Positions 44,707 through 53,814 of a stretch of 64,000 nt of DNA are shown here, piece by piece. The translations under genes and the position numbers were made by a program. Source of the stretch: Pseudoruegeria sp. HB172150 (lineage in GTDB: Bacteria; Pseudomonadota; Alphaproteobacteria; Rhodobacterales; Rhodobacteraceae). Within the stretch, counting starts at the first letter, position 1. The number at the start of each line of letters is the position of its first letter. The notes below the pieces were generated by a model. That model did no database searches and had not been told where the DNA came from. It was given only the letters and a program-made list of their open reading frames with translations. The stretch spans positions 62,001 to 126,000 of the forward strand of contig NZ_JAATNG010000003.1 in the NCBI RefSeq assembly GCF_013184805.1. The letters are read 5' to 3'.

Positions 44707-44970
44707 TCAGCCCAGCGCTTTCACCCGTGCGTTGAGCCGCGAGACTTTCCGCGCGGCAGTATTCTTGTGCAGTACGCCCTTGGAGACGCCGCGCATGATT
44801 TCGGGCTGTGCGTTGCGCAGGGCGGTGGAGGCCGCGTCCTTGTCGCCAGAGGCAATCGCCTCCTCGACCTTGCGCAGGTAGGTGCGGATGCGCGAGCGGC
44901 GCGCCTTGTTGATGTCGTAGCGGCGGACGTTCTGACGCGCGCGTTTCTTGGCCTGGGGCGAATTCGCCAT
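44707..44970 (-). CDS. rpsT: 30S ribosomal protein S20
   Basis: An 87-residue basic protein. [20 protein letters not shown], then [20 protein letters not shown] and [20 protein letters not shown] form the standard S20 sequence. S20 binds 16S rRNA early in 30S assembly. It is a single-gene unit upstream of dnaA on the same strand, with its own hairpin. The rpsT-dnaA neighbourhood is seen in several alphaproteobacteria. Confidence 0.98.
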   Translation of the reverse strand: MANSPQAKKRARQNVRRYDINKARRSRIRTYLRKVEEAIASGDKDAASTALRNAQPEIMRGVSKGVLHKNTAARKVSRLNARVKALG

Positions 44971-45137
44971 GTCTGTTTCCCAACTCCGGGTTCATTGCAT
45001 TCGATTAGCGCAGCAAGTGCCCCGGCCGGGTTTCAGACTACCGGCTGTTCCGGCCAAAGCGGGCCTCACGCGCATGTTCAAGCGGGCCGTATAGGCGAGA
45101 TCTGCGGGATTGTGAAGCGGGAATCTTTACCGGCGCG

Positions 45138-45416
45138 TCAGCCCAGCGGTTCTGTCCGCGCGACGGTCTCGAACCCGGCGATCAGCGGCCGCGCGGCGCC
45201 GATGGTCGCGCGCACCTCCGTTAGCTCCAGCGAAACCTTATGAGCCTCGGCACTGTCCCAGGTTTCGGTGACCCACAGCACGTCCGCATTGTCTGCGTCC
45301 AGCGCGATGACGTAGCTACGGCACCCCGGCATGTCCCCGGTCGCGCTCCGCATCAGTTCGGCCAGCACCCTGCCCTGACCCGGCTGGGCCGTGATCTTTC
45401 CGATCATCCCGAACAT
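45138..45416 (-). CDS. Antibiotic biosynthesis monooxygenase (ABM)-domain protein
   Basis: A 92-residue protein starting MFGMIGKITAQPGQGRVLAE, with MPGCRSYVIALDADNADVLW and VTETWDSAEAHKVSLEL, the ABM alpha/beta-barrel pattern. Members act on quinone-like or other small substrates or have unknown roles. It follows the enoyl-CoA hydratase gene by 15 bases and may share its transcript. Confidence 0.85.
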   Translation of the reverse strand: MFGMIGKITAQPGQGRVLAELMRSATGDMPGCRSYVIALDADNADVLWVTETWDSAEAHKVSLELTEVRATIGAARPLIAGFETVARTEPLG

Positions 45417-45431
45417 GGTGCCAGACCTTTC

Positions 45432-46208
45432 CTACTTGTCGCGGAACTGCGCCTCGCGCTTGTCGAGGAAGGCGGACATGCCCTCCTTCTGGTCCTCTGT
45501 CGCGAACAGAGAATGGAACAGCCGGCGCTCGAACAGCAGCCCCTCGGCCAGCGGCGTCTCGTAGGCGCGGTTCACCGCTTCCTTCACCGCCCGCGTCGTG
45601 ATCGCCGACTTCTCCGCGATCTTGTTCGCGGCGCTCATGGTCTCTTCCATCAGCTTCTTCGCGGGCACCACGCGGCTGACAAGGCCCGAACGTTCGGCCT
45701 CCTCCGCGTCCATGAAGCGCCCGGTCAGGTGCATGTCCATCGCCTTGGACTTGCCGATGAACTTGGTCAGCCGCTGCGTCCCACCGATCCCGGCTATGAC
45801 ACCCAGGTTGATCTCGGGCTGGCCGAACTTGGCGGTGTCGGCGGCGATGATGAAGTCGCAGACCATCGCCAGTTCGCAACCGCCGCCCAGCGCGTACCCC
45901 GCGACCGCGGCGATGATCGGCTTGCGCGTCCGCTGCAGCACCCCGATATCGTCCGTGAACATGTCGTCCATGAACACGTCGACAAAACTCTTTTCGGACA
46001 TCTCGGCGATGTCGGCACCGGCGGCGAATGCCTTCTCCGAACCGGTGATGACAATGACCCGCACCTTCTCATTCGCTTCGGCCTCGGCAACGGCGGTGGC
46101 CAGTTCCCGGAGGAGTTCGGAATTCAGCGCATTGAGCGCGTCCGGTCTGTTGAGCTTGATGAGTGAGACGTGGTCTTCGATCTCGACGATGATCGTCTTG
46201 AAGGCCAT
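45432..46208 (-). CDS. Enoyl-CoA hydratase
   Basis: A 258-residue crotonase-fold enzyme. The oxyanion-hole segments are [12 protein letters not shown] and [20 protein letters not shown], and the second catalytic Glu is in [20 protein letters not shown]. Both catalytic Glu residues of true hydratases are present, so it should add water to 2-enoyl-CoA in beta-oxidation. The C-terminus ([17 protein letters not shown]) is typical. The ATG at 46208 is preferred to an upstream in-frame GTG-like start 13 codons earlier. It lies between mutM and the ABM gene, all on the minus strand. Confidence 0.95.
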   Translation of the reverse strand: MAFKTIIVEIEDHVSLIKLNRPDALNALNSELLRELATAVAEAEANEKVRVIVITGSEKAFAAGADIAEMSEKSFVDVFMDDMFTDDIGVLQRTRKPIIAAVAGYALGGGCELAMVCDFIIAADTAKFGQPEINLGVIAGIGGTQRLTKFIGKSKAMDMHLTGRFMDAEEAERSGLVSRVVPAKKLMEETMSAANKIAEKSAITTRAVKEAVNRAYETPLAEGLLFERRLFHSLFATEDQKEGMSAFLDKREAQFRDK

Positions 46209-46271
46209 GTGTTTGCCTTTTGGCTGTTCCCCGTCTGGCGAGTCCATAGCACCCTTCGGTTGGGGTTCAAG

Positions 46272-47123
46272 TCATCTCTGGCAATTAGGACAAAAGAAGC
46301 TGGACCGCCCGGACTGCACGATGCGGGCAATGGTGCCCGGGCAGTCTGGCGTCGTGCACGGCTGCCCTTCGCGGTCGTAGACCCGGAACGTGTGCTGAAA
46401 ATATCCAAGCTCCCCATGGGCTTGGCGATAGTCGCGCAGCGAGGAACCGCCCGCAGCAATGGCATCCTCCAGCACCTCACGGACTACCGGCACAAGCGCC
46501 CGCACCCGTTGCTCAGAAACCTGTCCGGCCCGGCGACGTGGCGTAATACCTGCCCGAAAAAGCGCCTCGCAAACGTAGATATTGCCCAATCCGGCGACGA
46601 CTCGCTGATCCAGCAGCGCGGATTTGATCGGAGTGTTCCGCCCCTTCAGCCGGCCGACGAGATAGTCCTCGTGAAACGCGTTGCCCAGCGGCTCGGGCCC
46701 CAGATCCTTCAGCAGCCAGTGCTCGCCGATACGCTCCGTCGGCCACAGGTCCATTGCCCCGAAGCGTCGCGCATCGTTGAACGTGATCCGCGCGCCGGAC
46801 GACATCTGCAGCACGACATGGTCATGCTTCTCCGGCGCCGCATGCGGGTGATGGAACCCGCCCGGCATGTCGCCGGAGATCAGCATCCGCCCCGACATAC
46901 CCAGATGCACGATCAGCGTCTCGCCCGAGGAAAGGTCCGCCAGCAGGTACTTCGACCGGCGTCCCAGCCGCGTCACGGTCTGCCCAGCCAGCCGTTCCGC
47001 CATGCGCTCCGGAAACGGCCAGCGCAGGTCCGGCCGCCGCACCTCGGCAACGTCGATGGCATGGCCTTCCATCGCCGGCAGCAGCCCGCGACGCACGGTT
47101 TCGACCTCTGGCAGTTCCGGCAT
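46272..47123 (-). CDS. mutM: Formamidopyrimidine-DNA glycosylase (Fpg/MutM)
   Basis: A 283-residue base-excision-repair enzyme that removes 8-oxoguanine. The start is set by the catalytic N-terminus [19 protein letters not shown], whose Pro follows the initiator Met. Other motifs are [10 protein letters not shown] (the conserved Lys), [16 protein letters not shown] (the H2TH region) and a C-terminal zinc finger CTTPDC with FFCPNC. The frame is open 54 codons upstream, but that would bury the catalytic Pro. It is divergent from ubiE across 84 bases. Confidence 0.97.
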   Translation of the reverse strand: MPELPEVETVRRGLLPAMEGHAIDVAEVRRPDLRWPFPERMAERLAGQTVTRLGRRSKYLLADLSSGETLIVHLGMSGRMLISGDMPGGFHHPHAAPEKHDHVVLQMSSGARITFNDARRFGAMDLWPTERIGEHWLLKDLGPEPLGNAFHEDYLVGRLKGRNTPIKSALLDQRVVAGLGNIYVCEALFRAGITPRRRAGQVSEQRVRALVPVVREVLEDAIAAGGSSLRDYRQAHGELGYFQHTFRVYDREGQPCTTPDCPGTIARIVQSGRSSFFCPNCQR

Positions 47124-47207
47124 CACCCCTCCAAGACGGGACGACGCATTGTCTCGACCCGCAACGCACCTATAAGAAGGGTGAGTTTCCAAGGACCTCA
47201 AGGCCCG

Positions 47208-47960
47208 ATGACCGACGACGACCAGAAGACCACTCATTTCGGCAACGAAACCATCCCCGAGGATGAAAAGGCCGGGCGCGTCCACGGCGTCTTTTCCTCC
47301 GTCGCGTCACGCTATGACATCATGAACGACGTGATGTCGGGGGGGGTTCACCGGCTGTGGAAAGACGCGATGATGGACTGGCTGGCGCCCCGTCCAGGCC
47401 AGCGACTGCTCGACGTGGCCGGCGGCACCGGCGACATCGCCTTCCGCTTCCTGAAGCGCGCCGCTGGCGCCACCGCCGTCGTCTGCGACATGACCGAGGG
47501 TATGCTTGTCGAAGGCCGCAAACGCGCCGAGGCGGAACAGATGGCCGACCGGCTCGACTGGGTCGTCGGCGACGCGATGGCGCTGCCCTTCGATGCGAAC
47601 AGCTTCGACGTCTACACGATCAGCTTCGGCATCAGGAACGTCACCCGCCCACAGGACGCGCTAGCCGAAGCGTATCGCGTGCTGAAACCCGGCGGGCGGC
47701 TGATGGTCCTGGAATTCTCGCAGCTTCCCAATCCGGGTATGCAGAAGCTCTACGACCTCTATTCCTTCAACGTGATCCCGCGCATGGGCCAGCTGATCGC
47801 CGACGACCGCGACAGTTACCAGTACCTCGTCGAATCGATCCGCAAGTTCCCCGATCAGGAAACCTTCGCCGGGATGATCCGCACAGCCGGGTTCGAACAG
47901 GTGAAGTACCGCAACCTTACGATGGGTGTCGCCGCTCTGCATTCCGGGTGGAAGCTCTAG
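47208..47960 (+). CDS. ubiE: Demethylmenaquinone/2-methoxy-6-polyprenyl-benzoquinol methyltransferase UbiE
   Basis: A 250-residue SAM-dependent C-methyltransferase of ubiquinone synthesis. Features are [20 protein letters not shown], the SAM loop [39 protein letters not shown], and [20 protein letters not shown] with [10 protein letters not shown], all UbiE signatures. The ATG at 47208 follows AAGGCCCG; the longer frame upstream is a shadow of mutM. ubiB starts immediately after its stop, forming a ubiE-ubiB quinone operon. Confidence 0.97.
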   Translation: MTDDDQKTTHFGNETIPEDEKAGRVHGVFSSVASRYDIMNDVMSGGVHRLWKDAMMDWLAPRPGQRLLDVAGGTGDIAFRFLKRAAGATAVVCDMTEGMLVEGRKRAEAEQMADRLDWVVGDAMALPFDANSFDVYTISFGIRNVTRPQDALAEAYRVLKPGGRLMVLEFSQLPNPGMQKLYDLYSFNVIPRMGQLIADDRDSYQYLVESIRKFPDQETFAGMIRTAGFEQVKYRNLTMGVAALHSGWKL

Positions 47961-49487
47961 GTGCGCGGCCCGCACAATATCTGGCGGCTGGTGCGCACCG
48001 GCGCGACCATGGAACGCACCGGCGCGATGGGTGTGGTGCTGGACGCGCTGAACGCGCCGCCGCTTCTGCGCGCGACGGCCCATTTCCTCGGCTGGCCGTT
48101 CAAATGGCTGGGCTATGCGGGCGATCCCGCGATGCCGCCGGTCACCCGCGCCCTCACCGCGCTGGGTCCGGCCTACATCAAGTTCGGCCAGATCCTTTCG
48201 ACCCGCCCCGACGTGGTGGGCGAGGAACTGGCAACCCAGCTCCAAGTCCTTCAGGACAAGCTGCCGCCCTTCTCCATCGAGGACGCGAAACGCACTGTAG
48301 AGACTGAACTCGGCCACCCGGTAGACGAGATATTCTCCAGCTTCTCCGCCCCCGTCGCCGCCGCCTCCATCGCGCAGGTGCACCACGCGACGCTGGCCGA
48401 GGAGGGGCGCGAGGTTGCGGTAAAGGTGCTGCGCCCCGGTATCGAACGCGCTTTCCGCAAGGATATCGACGCCTTCTATTTCGCCGCCGACATGATCGAG
48501 CTTCTGTCGCCCGCCTCGCGCCGGCTGCGGCCGCATGACGTTATCGAACACTTCAACGGCGTCGTGCAGGGAGAGCTCGACCTGCGCATGGAAACCGCAG
48601 CCGCCGCCGAGTTCTTCGCCAACACGGCCGAGGATCCCGGCTTCCAGGTGCCCCAGGTTGAATGGATCCTCTCGGGCCGCCGCGCCATGGCGCTGGGCTG
48701 GGCCGATGGCATTCCCCTCAACGACCTCGACGCCATCGACGCCGCCGGCCACAACCGGCAGGCGCTGGCCGAACGGGTGCTGCAGCTGTTCCTGAAACAT
48801 GCGCTGCGCGACGGCTACTTCCACGCCGACATGCACCAGGGCAATCTCAAGGTCGCCCCCAACGGCGATCTGATCGCGCTCGATTTCGGTATCATGGGCT
48901 CGATCGACGTCTACACCCGCCGCGTCTATGCCGAGATCCTGTTCGGCTTCATCCGCAAGGATTACCGCCGCGTGGCAGAGGTGCATTTCGAGGCCGGCTA
49001 TGTCCCCGCCGATCAGGATGTCGATGCCTTCGCCCGCGCCCTGCGGTCGGTCGGCGAACCGATCTTCGGCCTCGACGCCTCGCGCCTGTCGATGGGCCGC
49101 CTGCTGAACCACCTGTTCGAGGTGACGGACCAGTTCGGCATGGAAACACGGACCGAACTGATCCTGCTGCAGCGGACCATGGTGGTGGTCGAGGGCGTCG
49201 CACGCTCGCTGGATCCGCACATGAACATCTGGCAGGTCGCGCGGCCGGTGGTCGAGGATTACATCAAGACCAATGTCGGCCCCCGCGCCCTTCTGAACGA
49301 TCTGGCCAAGACGGCGCAGATCCTCGTCCGCATCGGGCCGCAGCTACCGGAACTCGCCGAATCCCTGCTGGTTCGCAAGGAAGACCCTGCCCCGAAAAAG
49401 CCGCCAAGCCGCATCTGGCCCGCGCTCGGATTCATGGTTCTGGGTGGCACACTTGTGGCCCTCGGCGTTGCGTTGGCGGGCCTTTGA
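47961..49487 (+). CDS. ubiB: Ubiquinone biosynthesis accessory kinase-like protein UbiB
   Basis: A 508-residue atypical kinase-like (ABC1/ADCK) protein needed for ubiquinone synthesis. The KxGQ motif is in LGPAYIKFGQILSTRPDVVG, the A-rich loop in PVAAASIAQVHHATLAEEGR, and the kinase site in FHADMHQGNLKVAPNGDLIA followed by LDFGIMGSI. A membrane helix is at the C-terminus (LGFMVLGGTLVALGVALAGL). GTG directly follows the ubiE stop. It converges on the GntR regulator gene with a 20-base gap. Confidence 0.96.
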   Translation: MRGPHNIWRLVRTGATMERTGAMGVVLDALNAPPLLRATAHFLGWPFKWLGYAGDPAMPPVTRALTALGPAYIKFGQILSTRPDVVGEELATQLQVLQDKLPPFSIEDAKRTVETELGHPVDEIFSSFSAPVAAASIAQVHHATLAEEGREVAVKVLRPGIERAFRKDIDAFYFAADMIELLSPASRRLRPHDVIEHFNGVVQGELDLRMETAAAAEFFANTAEDPGFQVPQVEWILSGRRAMALGWADGIPLNDLDAIDAAGHNRQALAERVLQLFLKHALRDGYFHADMHQGNLKVAPNGDLIALDFGIMGSIDVYTRRVYAEILFGFIRKDYRRVAEVHFEAGYVPADQDVDAFARALRSVGEPIFGLDASRLSMGRLLNHLFEVTDQFGMETRTELILLQRTMVVVEGVARSLDPHMNIWQVARPVVEDYIKTNVGPRALLNDLAKTAQILVRIGPQLPELAESLLVRKEDPAPKKPPSRIWPALGFMVLGGTLVALGVALAGL

Positions 49488-49507
49488 ATAGGCACTAAAC
49501 AGGGCAA

Positions 49508-50230
49508 TCAGCCCCTTATCGGCGCGAAATAGTCCGGAAACTCATCCCGCAGGGTAGAGATTCGCCGGATCGTCGCGCCGAGGTGTCCGCGCATCGCGGC
49601 CGCCGCCAGTTCCGGATCGCCCGACGCGATGCCCTCGACCACGGCCATATGCCCGTGCACGATCTCCGACATCTTGCCCTCGCGCGGCAGTTCCAGCCGC
49701 TGGCATCGACTCAGGTGGCCAAGGCGCCGCGCCAGCATCGCGTTCAGCGGCAGCATCCCGACCGCATCGAACAGGGTGGCGTGAAAGGCGCGATCGAACT
49801 GGTTGAACAGGTCCATCTCGGACGGATCGCCGACCAGCGCCTCCTGCATCCGCACGAAACTGCGCGCGCGTTTCAGCACGTCCATCGGCGGGTTGGCGGC
49901 CAGCCGGCGCACCACCTCGGATTCCAGTGCGATTCGCAGGAAATGCGTCTCTCGCAGCAGGTCCTCGCGGATCGGCATCACTACGGTCTTCGACTGCGGA
50001 TAGATCCGGATCAGCCCGTCTTCCTCCAGACGCTGGAGCGCCTCGCGCACCGGCGTCTGGCTGACGCCATAGTCTTTCGCCAGGTCATTGCGGCTCAGCG
50101 TTGCATCGGGCGGCAGGTCGAAATCCACGATTCGCCTGCGCAGGTCCTCGTAGATCCGGTCGACGGCCGAACCTGCACCTTCACCGCGCAGGGCGGACAG
50201 GTTCAGGGCGTTTTCGGCAGACAGGTTCAT
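49508..50230 (-). CDS. GntR-family transcriptional regulator (FadR/FCD subfamily)
   Basis: A 240-residue regulator. The N-terminal winged helix is at residues 20-90 (DRIYEDLRRRIVDFDLPPDA, then LSRNDLAKDYGVSQTPVREA and LQRLEEDGLIRIYPQSKTVV). A helical FCD ligand-binding domain follows, with His and Arg/Glu metal-site candidates such as FDRAFHATLFDA and HGHMAVVEGIASGDPELAAA. It is divergent from the TRAP transporter and catabolic operon, so it probably controls that operon in response to a sugar acid or a pathway intermediate. A palindrome in the shared promoter is a candidate operator. Confidence 0.93.
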   Translation of the reverse strand: MNLSAENALNLSALRGEGAGSAVDRIYEDLRRRIVDFDLPPDATLSRNDLAKDYGVSQTPVREALQRLEEDGLIRIYPQSKTVVMPIREDLLRETHFLRIALESEVVRRLAANPPMDVLKRARSFVRMQEALVGDPSEMDLFNQFDRAFHATLFDAVGMLPLNAMLARRLGHLSRCQRLELPREGKMSEIVHGHMAVVEGIASGDPELAAAAMRGHLGATIRRISTLRDEFPDYFAPIRG

Positions 50231-50319
50231 TCAGCTTCCAAGTGATCCGGGCAGCGCCGTGCACGGGGACGGCAATGATAGCGCAATCTAGACAGCATTC
50301 GCGGTTGATTCAACTAGTC

Positions 50320-50335
50320 AGCTAATATATCAGTT
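50320..50335. promoter_or_regulatory. Candidate GntR operator upstream of dctP
   Basis: A-GCT-A-ATATAT-C-AG-TT is a 16-base pseudo-palindrome centred on ATATAT; 12 of 16 positions match their reverse complement. FCD-type GntR operators are commonly short A/T-centred palindromes of this sort. It lies in the 172-base divergent region between the regulator and dctP, 68 bases before the dctP ATG, where binding could block transcription. Confidence 0.45.
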
Positions 50336-50402
50336 GCCGCGTCAGTCGCCGCGGGACGGGAGGACCGGGGGGAACGGCACTGAAACCCTAGGGAGGTAAC
50401 TC

Positions 50403-51434
50403 ATGAAGATCAGAACACTGGGCACTGCCCTGACACTGGCCGCGGCGATGGGAGTCGCGGGCCTCGCGGCAGATGCCGCCGACCGCACATTGAAGATCCA
50501 GACATCGTCCAATGCCAGCCATGCGTCGCTGGCCTACCTGAACGAAGTCTGGGTGCCGATGCTCGAAACCATGACCGGCGGTGAACTGACTGTGGAGCTT
50601 CTGCCGGTCGACGCCGTGGTGCCGCGCCGCGAGACCGCCGAAGCGATCGCGGTGGGTATCCTCGACGGAGACCTGACGTCGATCAACTATTTCGCCGGTA
50701 TCGACCCGGCATTCGCGCTGATGGGCGACCTGATCGCGGGCTACGACTCGGCCGACCAGATACAGGCGTTCTGCGCTCAGGGCGGCGGCAAGGAGATACT
50801 GCAAAAGCTCTTCGATACCCACTTCCCCGGCGTGCATGTCGTCGGTTGCGGCGCCTATGCCCGTGAAGCCTTCGTTTCCAAGGTTCCCGTTCGCGGTGTC
50901 GAGGACCTGGCGGGCCTGAAGATCCGCTCGCCCGAGGGCCTGGCCGCCGACGTGTTCAAGCGTGCCGGCGCCGCGCCCGTGTCGATGTCCGGCTCGGAAA
51001 CCTACGGCGCACTGGAGAAGGGCGTGATCGACGCCGCCGACAACTCGGCCTATGCAAACAACGATGCCAACGGAATGCACAAGATCGCCAAGTTCCCGAT
51101 CTTCCCCGGCATTCACTCCACCCCGATCCTGCAGTTCACCGTGTCCGACCAGGTCTGGGAGGAGATCGGCGAAAAGAATCAGGCCGTGCTCGAGACCTGG
51201 TACCTCGCCGCCTATAACGGCCTGCGGCAGTACTTCGACCGCCTCGACCGCCAGCTGGTCGCACGCGACAAGGCAGCCGGCGAACTGGAAGTGATCGACT
51301 GGCCGCAGGAAGAGCGCGACAAGCTCCGGGCAATTGCGCAGGAAGCATGGAGCGACTTCGCGGCGCAATCCGACCTCGCCAAGGAAGTCTATGACGCGCA
51401 CGTCAACTTCATGAAGGAAGCCGGGCTGCTGTAA
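50403..51434 (+). CDS. dctP: TRAP transporter substrate-binding protein DctP
   Basis: A 343-residue periplasmic binding protein with signal peptide (RTLGTALTLAAAMGVAGLAA then DAA). The DctP fold shows GGELTVELLPVDAVVPRRET, the Arg-containing segment GVEDLAGLKIRSPEGLAADV (the Arg that usually binds a carboxylate) and YGALEKGVIDAADNSAYANN. It has a strong GGGAGG site. The carboxylate-binding Arg and the downstream enzymes suggest a sugar-acid ligand. A long hairpin separates it from the membrane subunit. Confidence 0.95.
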   Translation: MKIRTLGTALTLAAAMGVAGLAADAADRTLKIQTSSNASHASLAYLNEVWVPMLETMTGGELTVELLPVDAVVPRRETAEAIAVGILDGDLTSINYFAGIDPAFALMGDLIAGYDSADQIQAFCAQGGGKEILQKLFDTHFPGVHVVGCGAYAREAFVSKVPVRGVEDLAGLKIRSPEGLAADVFKRAGAAPVSMSGSETYGALEKGVIDAADNSAYANNDANGMHKIAKFPIFPGIHSTPILQFTVSDQVWEEIGEKNQAVLETWYLAAYNGLRQYFDRLDRQLVARDKAAGELEVIDWPQEERDKLRAIAQEAWSDFAAQSDLAKEVYDAHVNFMKEAGLL

Positions 51435-51442
51435 GCCCGCCC

Positions 51443-51468
51443 GTCCCGCGCCCTCGGGGGCGCGGGAC
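51443..51468 (+). terminator. Perfect hairpin between dctP and dctQM (attenuator-like)
   Basis: An 11-bp perfect stem (GTCCCGCGCCC / GGGCGCGGGAC) with loop TCGG lies nine bases after the dctP stop. No T-run follows (ACCGGCCC). Such hairpins after binding-protein genes often reduce expression of the distal membrane genes or protect the upstream mRNA. Confidence 0.6.
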
Positions 51469-51589
51469 ACCGGCCCTGGCCGCAAGAATAGCCGGGAACA
51501 AGACCCGGAACCGACGGGAAACCACCTGAGTAGTGACAGTTATGCCGGCCGCTCGGGGCAGCAGCGCCGGTAGGGGGAGAAGGTCCGCG

Positions 51590-53671
51590 ATGAGCCGCGA
51601 ATACGAGGAACATCTTGCCGACGCACCGCTTGAAGTCGCGGGCGACGATCCGATTCACGACCATGACGACAGCGTCCCCACGCGGGACCAGTACACGCCC
51701 GTCGATCACTTCAGCCATGTCCTCGGCATCGCGATCTCGGTCTTCTACATGTTCGCGGCTCTGGCAACTCTCTACGAGGTGTTCTCGCGCTACCTGCTGA
51801 ACGCGCCGACCTACTGGGCTTTCGAGACCGTGATGATGCTCTGCGCGGCGGCATGGATGCTGTCCTCCGGCTACATCACCCTGAAACAAAGGCATATCGG
51901 CATCACCGTCTTTCACGTGATGGCCTCTGCCAATACCCGCTGGTGGCTCGACCTTTTCGCGATGATCGTCGGTATTTTCGCGCTCTACATGCTGCTCTCC
52001 GACGCCGCGATCCGCGCCTATATCAGCGTCGCGCGGGTGGAAAAATCCGGCTCCGCCTTCAACTCGCCGCTGCCGATGATGCTGAAATCGCTGATGGTCG
52101 CGGGTGCGTTCCTGTACCTGACCCAGCTGATGGTGAACCTGCACCGGCATTTCACCTCGACCGCGATGCGCTGGGTGGTGCGGGCGCTGGCGGTCTATTT
52201 CGTCATCTACTTCGTCTCCGCCTTCCTCGCCGAGGCCTTTGGCGTCTCTCTGGCAGAGACTGTGTCCGGCTTTTTCACCGCAATCGGCGCCGCGCTGGAC
52301 CCGTCGCAGGCCCTGAACATGCGCGCGATGGATCTCGGCACGGTCTCCCTGATCATGGTCGCCCTTCTCATCGCGCTGATGATGACGGGCATGCCTCTGG
52401 GCATCGTGACGCTGTTCGTGTCGGTCATTATGGCGGTGGGATTCTTCGGCCCGCGCGGCCTGTTCCTCGTGTCGTCGAACGCGGTCGGCCTGCTGGAGCA
52501 CTACACCCTGGTCGCCGTCCCGTTCTTCGTGCTGATGGCCTCGATCCTCGAACGTGCCGGCATCGCCGAGGACCTGTTCGACGCAATGTCGATCTTCGCC
52601 GGCAACCTGCGCGGCGGCGTCGCGGTGCAGACCACCGTCGTCGCCGTCATCCTCGCCGCCATGTCCGGCGTGATGGGCGGAGAGATCGTGATGCTCGGGC
52701 TCGTCGCGCTGCCGCAGATGTTCCGCCTTGGCTACGACCGCAAGCTGACCATCGGCCTGATCTGCGCCTCGGGCGCTCTCGCCACTCTGATTCCACCCTC
52801 GATCATCATGATCGTCTACGGCCTGTCCGCCGAGGTCGGCATCGGCGACCTGTTCATGGCCGGCGCGACGCCCGGCATCATGTTGGCCGTGTTCTACGCC
52901 GGCTATGTGCTGCTGCGCGTCAACCTGAACCACGATCTGGCGCCCACTGCGGCCGAAGTCGCGGAAAAGTCCGGCAAGGACCAGAAACTGTCGAAAGACC
53001 GGATGACGGCCGTCATACTCTGCATCCTGCTGATCGCCGCAGTGATGGGTTCGATCTACGGCGGCGTCGCCTCGGTGACAGAGGCCGCGGCCGTCGGCTG
53101 CATCGGCAGCCTGTTCGTCGCCGCCGTTCGCCACCAGTTCAAGTGGGAGGTGATCTCGGCCGCCCTCATCGGTTCGATGACCACGGTCGGCACGATTATC
53201 TGGCTGGTGCTGGGCGCGATCAGCTTCATCGGCATCTTCAACCTCGTCGGCGGCGGCGATTTCATGCGCTCGCTGTTCCTCGATCTCGGTCTGCCCGCCA
53301 TGGGCACGATCCTGGTGATGATGCTGATCCTGATGGTCCTCGGCACCTTCATGGAATGGATCGCAATCGTCTTCATAACCGTGCCGGTCTTCGCCCCCGT
53401 GGTGATGACCCTTGCCCCGGAGCTTGGGCTGACCGAAGATCAGGCCAAGATCTGGTTCGGCATCCTGTTCGTGATGAACATCCAGATCTACTTCCTGTCG
53501 CCGCCCTTCGGCCCCGCCTGTTTCTGGCTGAAATCGGTCGCCCCCAAGGACGTGACACTGCAAGAGATCTTCCTGGCCGTCCTGCCGTTCATCGGACTGC
53601 AGGTCACCGGCCTGATCCTGGTGATGATCTTCCCACAGATCGCGCTATGGCTGCCGGAACTGCTGAATTGA
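51590..53671 (+). CDS. dctM: TRAP transporter fused small-large membrane subunit DctQM
   Basis: A 693-residue fusion. Residues 30-220 or so are the four-helix DctQ part (HVLGIAISVFYMFAALATLY and LLNAPTYWAFETVMMLCAAA). Residues 250-690 are the 12-helix DctM part (ALLIALMMTGMPLGIVTLFV, VAVPFFVLMASILERAGIAE, ATLIPPSIIMIVYGLSAEVG and VLGTFMEWIAIVFITVPVFA). It imports the DctP ligand using the Na+ gradient. The ATG at 51590 has GGGGGAGAAGG just upstream and is preferred to an earlier in-frame start at 51533. The TRAP family commonly has separate Q and M; this fused form is a well-known variant. Confidence 0.95.
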   Translation: MSREYEEHLADAPLEVAGDDPIHDHDDSVPTRDQYTPVDHFSHVLGIAISVFYMFAALATLYEVFSRYLLNAPTYWAFETVMMLCAAAWMLSSGYITLKQRHIGITVFHVMASANTRWWLDLFAMIVGIFALYMLLSDAAIRAYISVARVEKSGSAFNSPLPMMLKSLMVAGAFLYLTQLMVNLHRHFTSTAMRWVVRALAVYFVIYFVSAFLAEAFGVSLAETVSGFFTAIGAALDPSQALNMRAMDLGTVSLIMVALLIALMMTGMPLGIVTLFVSVIMAVGFFGPRGLFLVSSNAVGLLEHYTLVAVPFFVLMASILERAGIAEDLFDAMSIFAGNLRGGVAVQTTVVAVILAAMSGVMGGEIVMLGLVALPQMFRLGYDRKLTIGLICASGALATLIPPSIIMIVYGLSAEVGIGDLFMAGATPGIMLAVFYAGYVLLRVNLNHDLAPTAAEVAEKSGKDQKLSKDRMTAVILCILLIAAVMGSIYGGVASVTEAAAVGCIGSLFVAAVRHQFKWEVISAALIGSMTTVGTIIWLVLGAISFIGIFNLVGGGDFMRSLFLDLGLPAMGTILVMMLILMVLGTFMEWIAIVFITVPVFAPVVMTLAPELGLTEDQAKIWFGILFVMNIQIYFLSPPFGPACFWLKSVAPKDVTLQEIFLAVLPFIGLQVTGLILVMIFPQIALWLPELLN

Positions 53672-53681
53672 GGAGAATGAG

Positions 53682-53804
53682 ATGATCGGAAGAGACAGCC
53701 GCGACGATATCGACGGGTATGGCCCATGGCCCTGGATCGGTGGCGTGATTTTCGCCTGTGTGCTGATCTACACCCTGCATCATTTCTCTACGCCGATTTC
53801 CTGA
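53682..53804 (+). CDS. 40-residue single-helix membrane microprotein in the TRAP operon
   Basis: A short reading frame starts at ATG 53682 with GAGGAGAATGAG directly before it, ten bases after the dctQM stop, and ends at 53804, ten bases before the next gene. The product begins MIGRDSRDDIDGYGPWPWIG, has one hydrophobic helix (about residues 17-32, WIGGVIFACVLIYTLHH) and a short tail. Its spacing and ribosome binding site suggest it is real. I do not recognise a family. It could be a small accessory of the TRAP transporter or of a membrane enzyme; this is inference. Confidence 0.62.
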   Translation: MIGRDSRDDIDGYGPWPWIGGVIFACVLIYTLHHFSTPIS

Positions 53805-53814
53805 GGATTAGGGA

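Noticed and set aside
46170-47207. Upstream extension of the ubiE frame
   Set aside because: It is the antisense shadow of mutM and the 5' end of the enoyl-CoA hydratase gene; ubiE homology starts at 47208.
51389-53563. Long antisense open frame opposite dctQM (over 700 codons)
   Set aside because: Composition is His/Gln/Asp/Arg-rich and without domains; it mirrors the codon bias of the GC-rich membrane-protein gene on the other strand.
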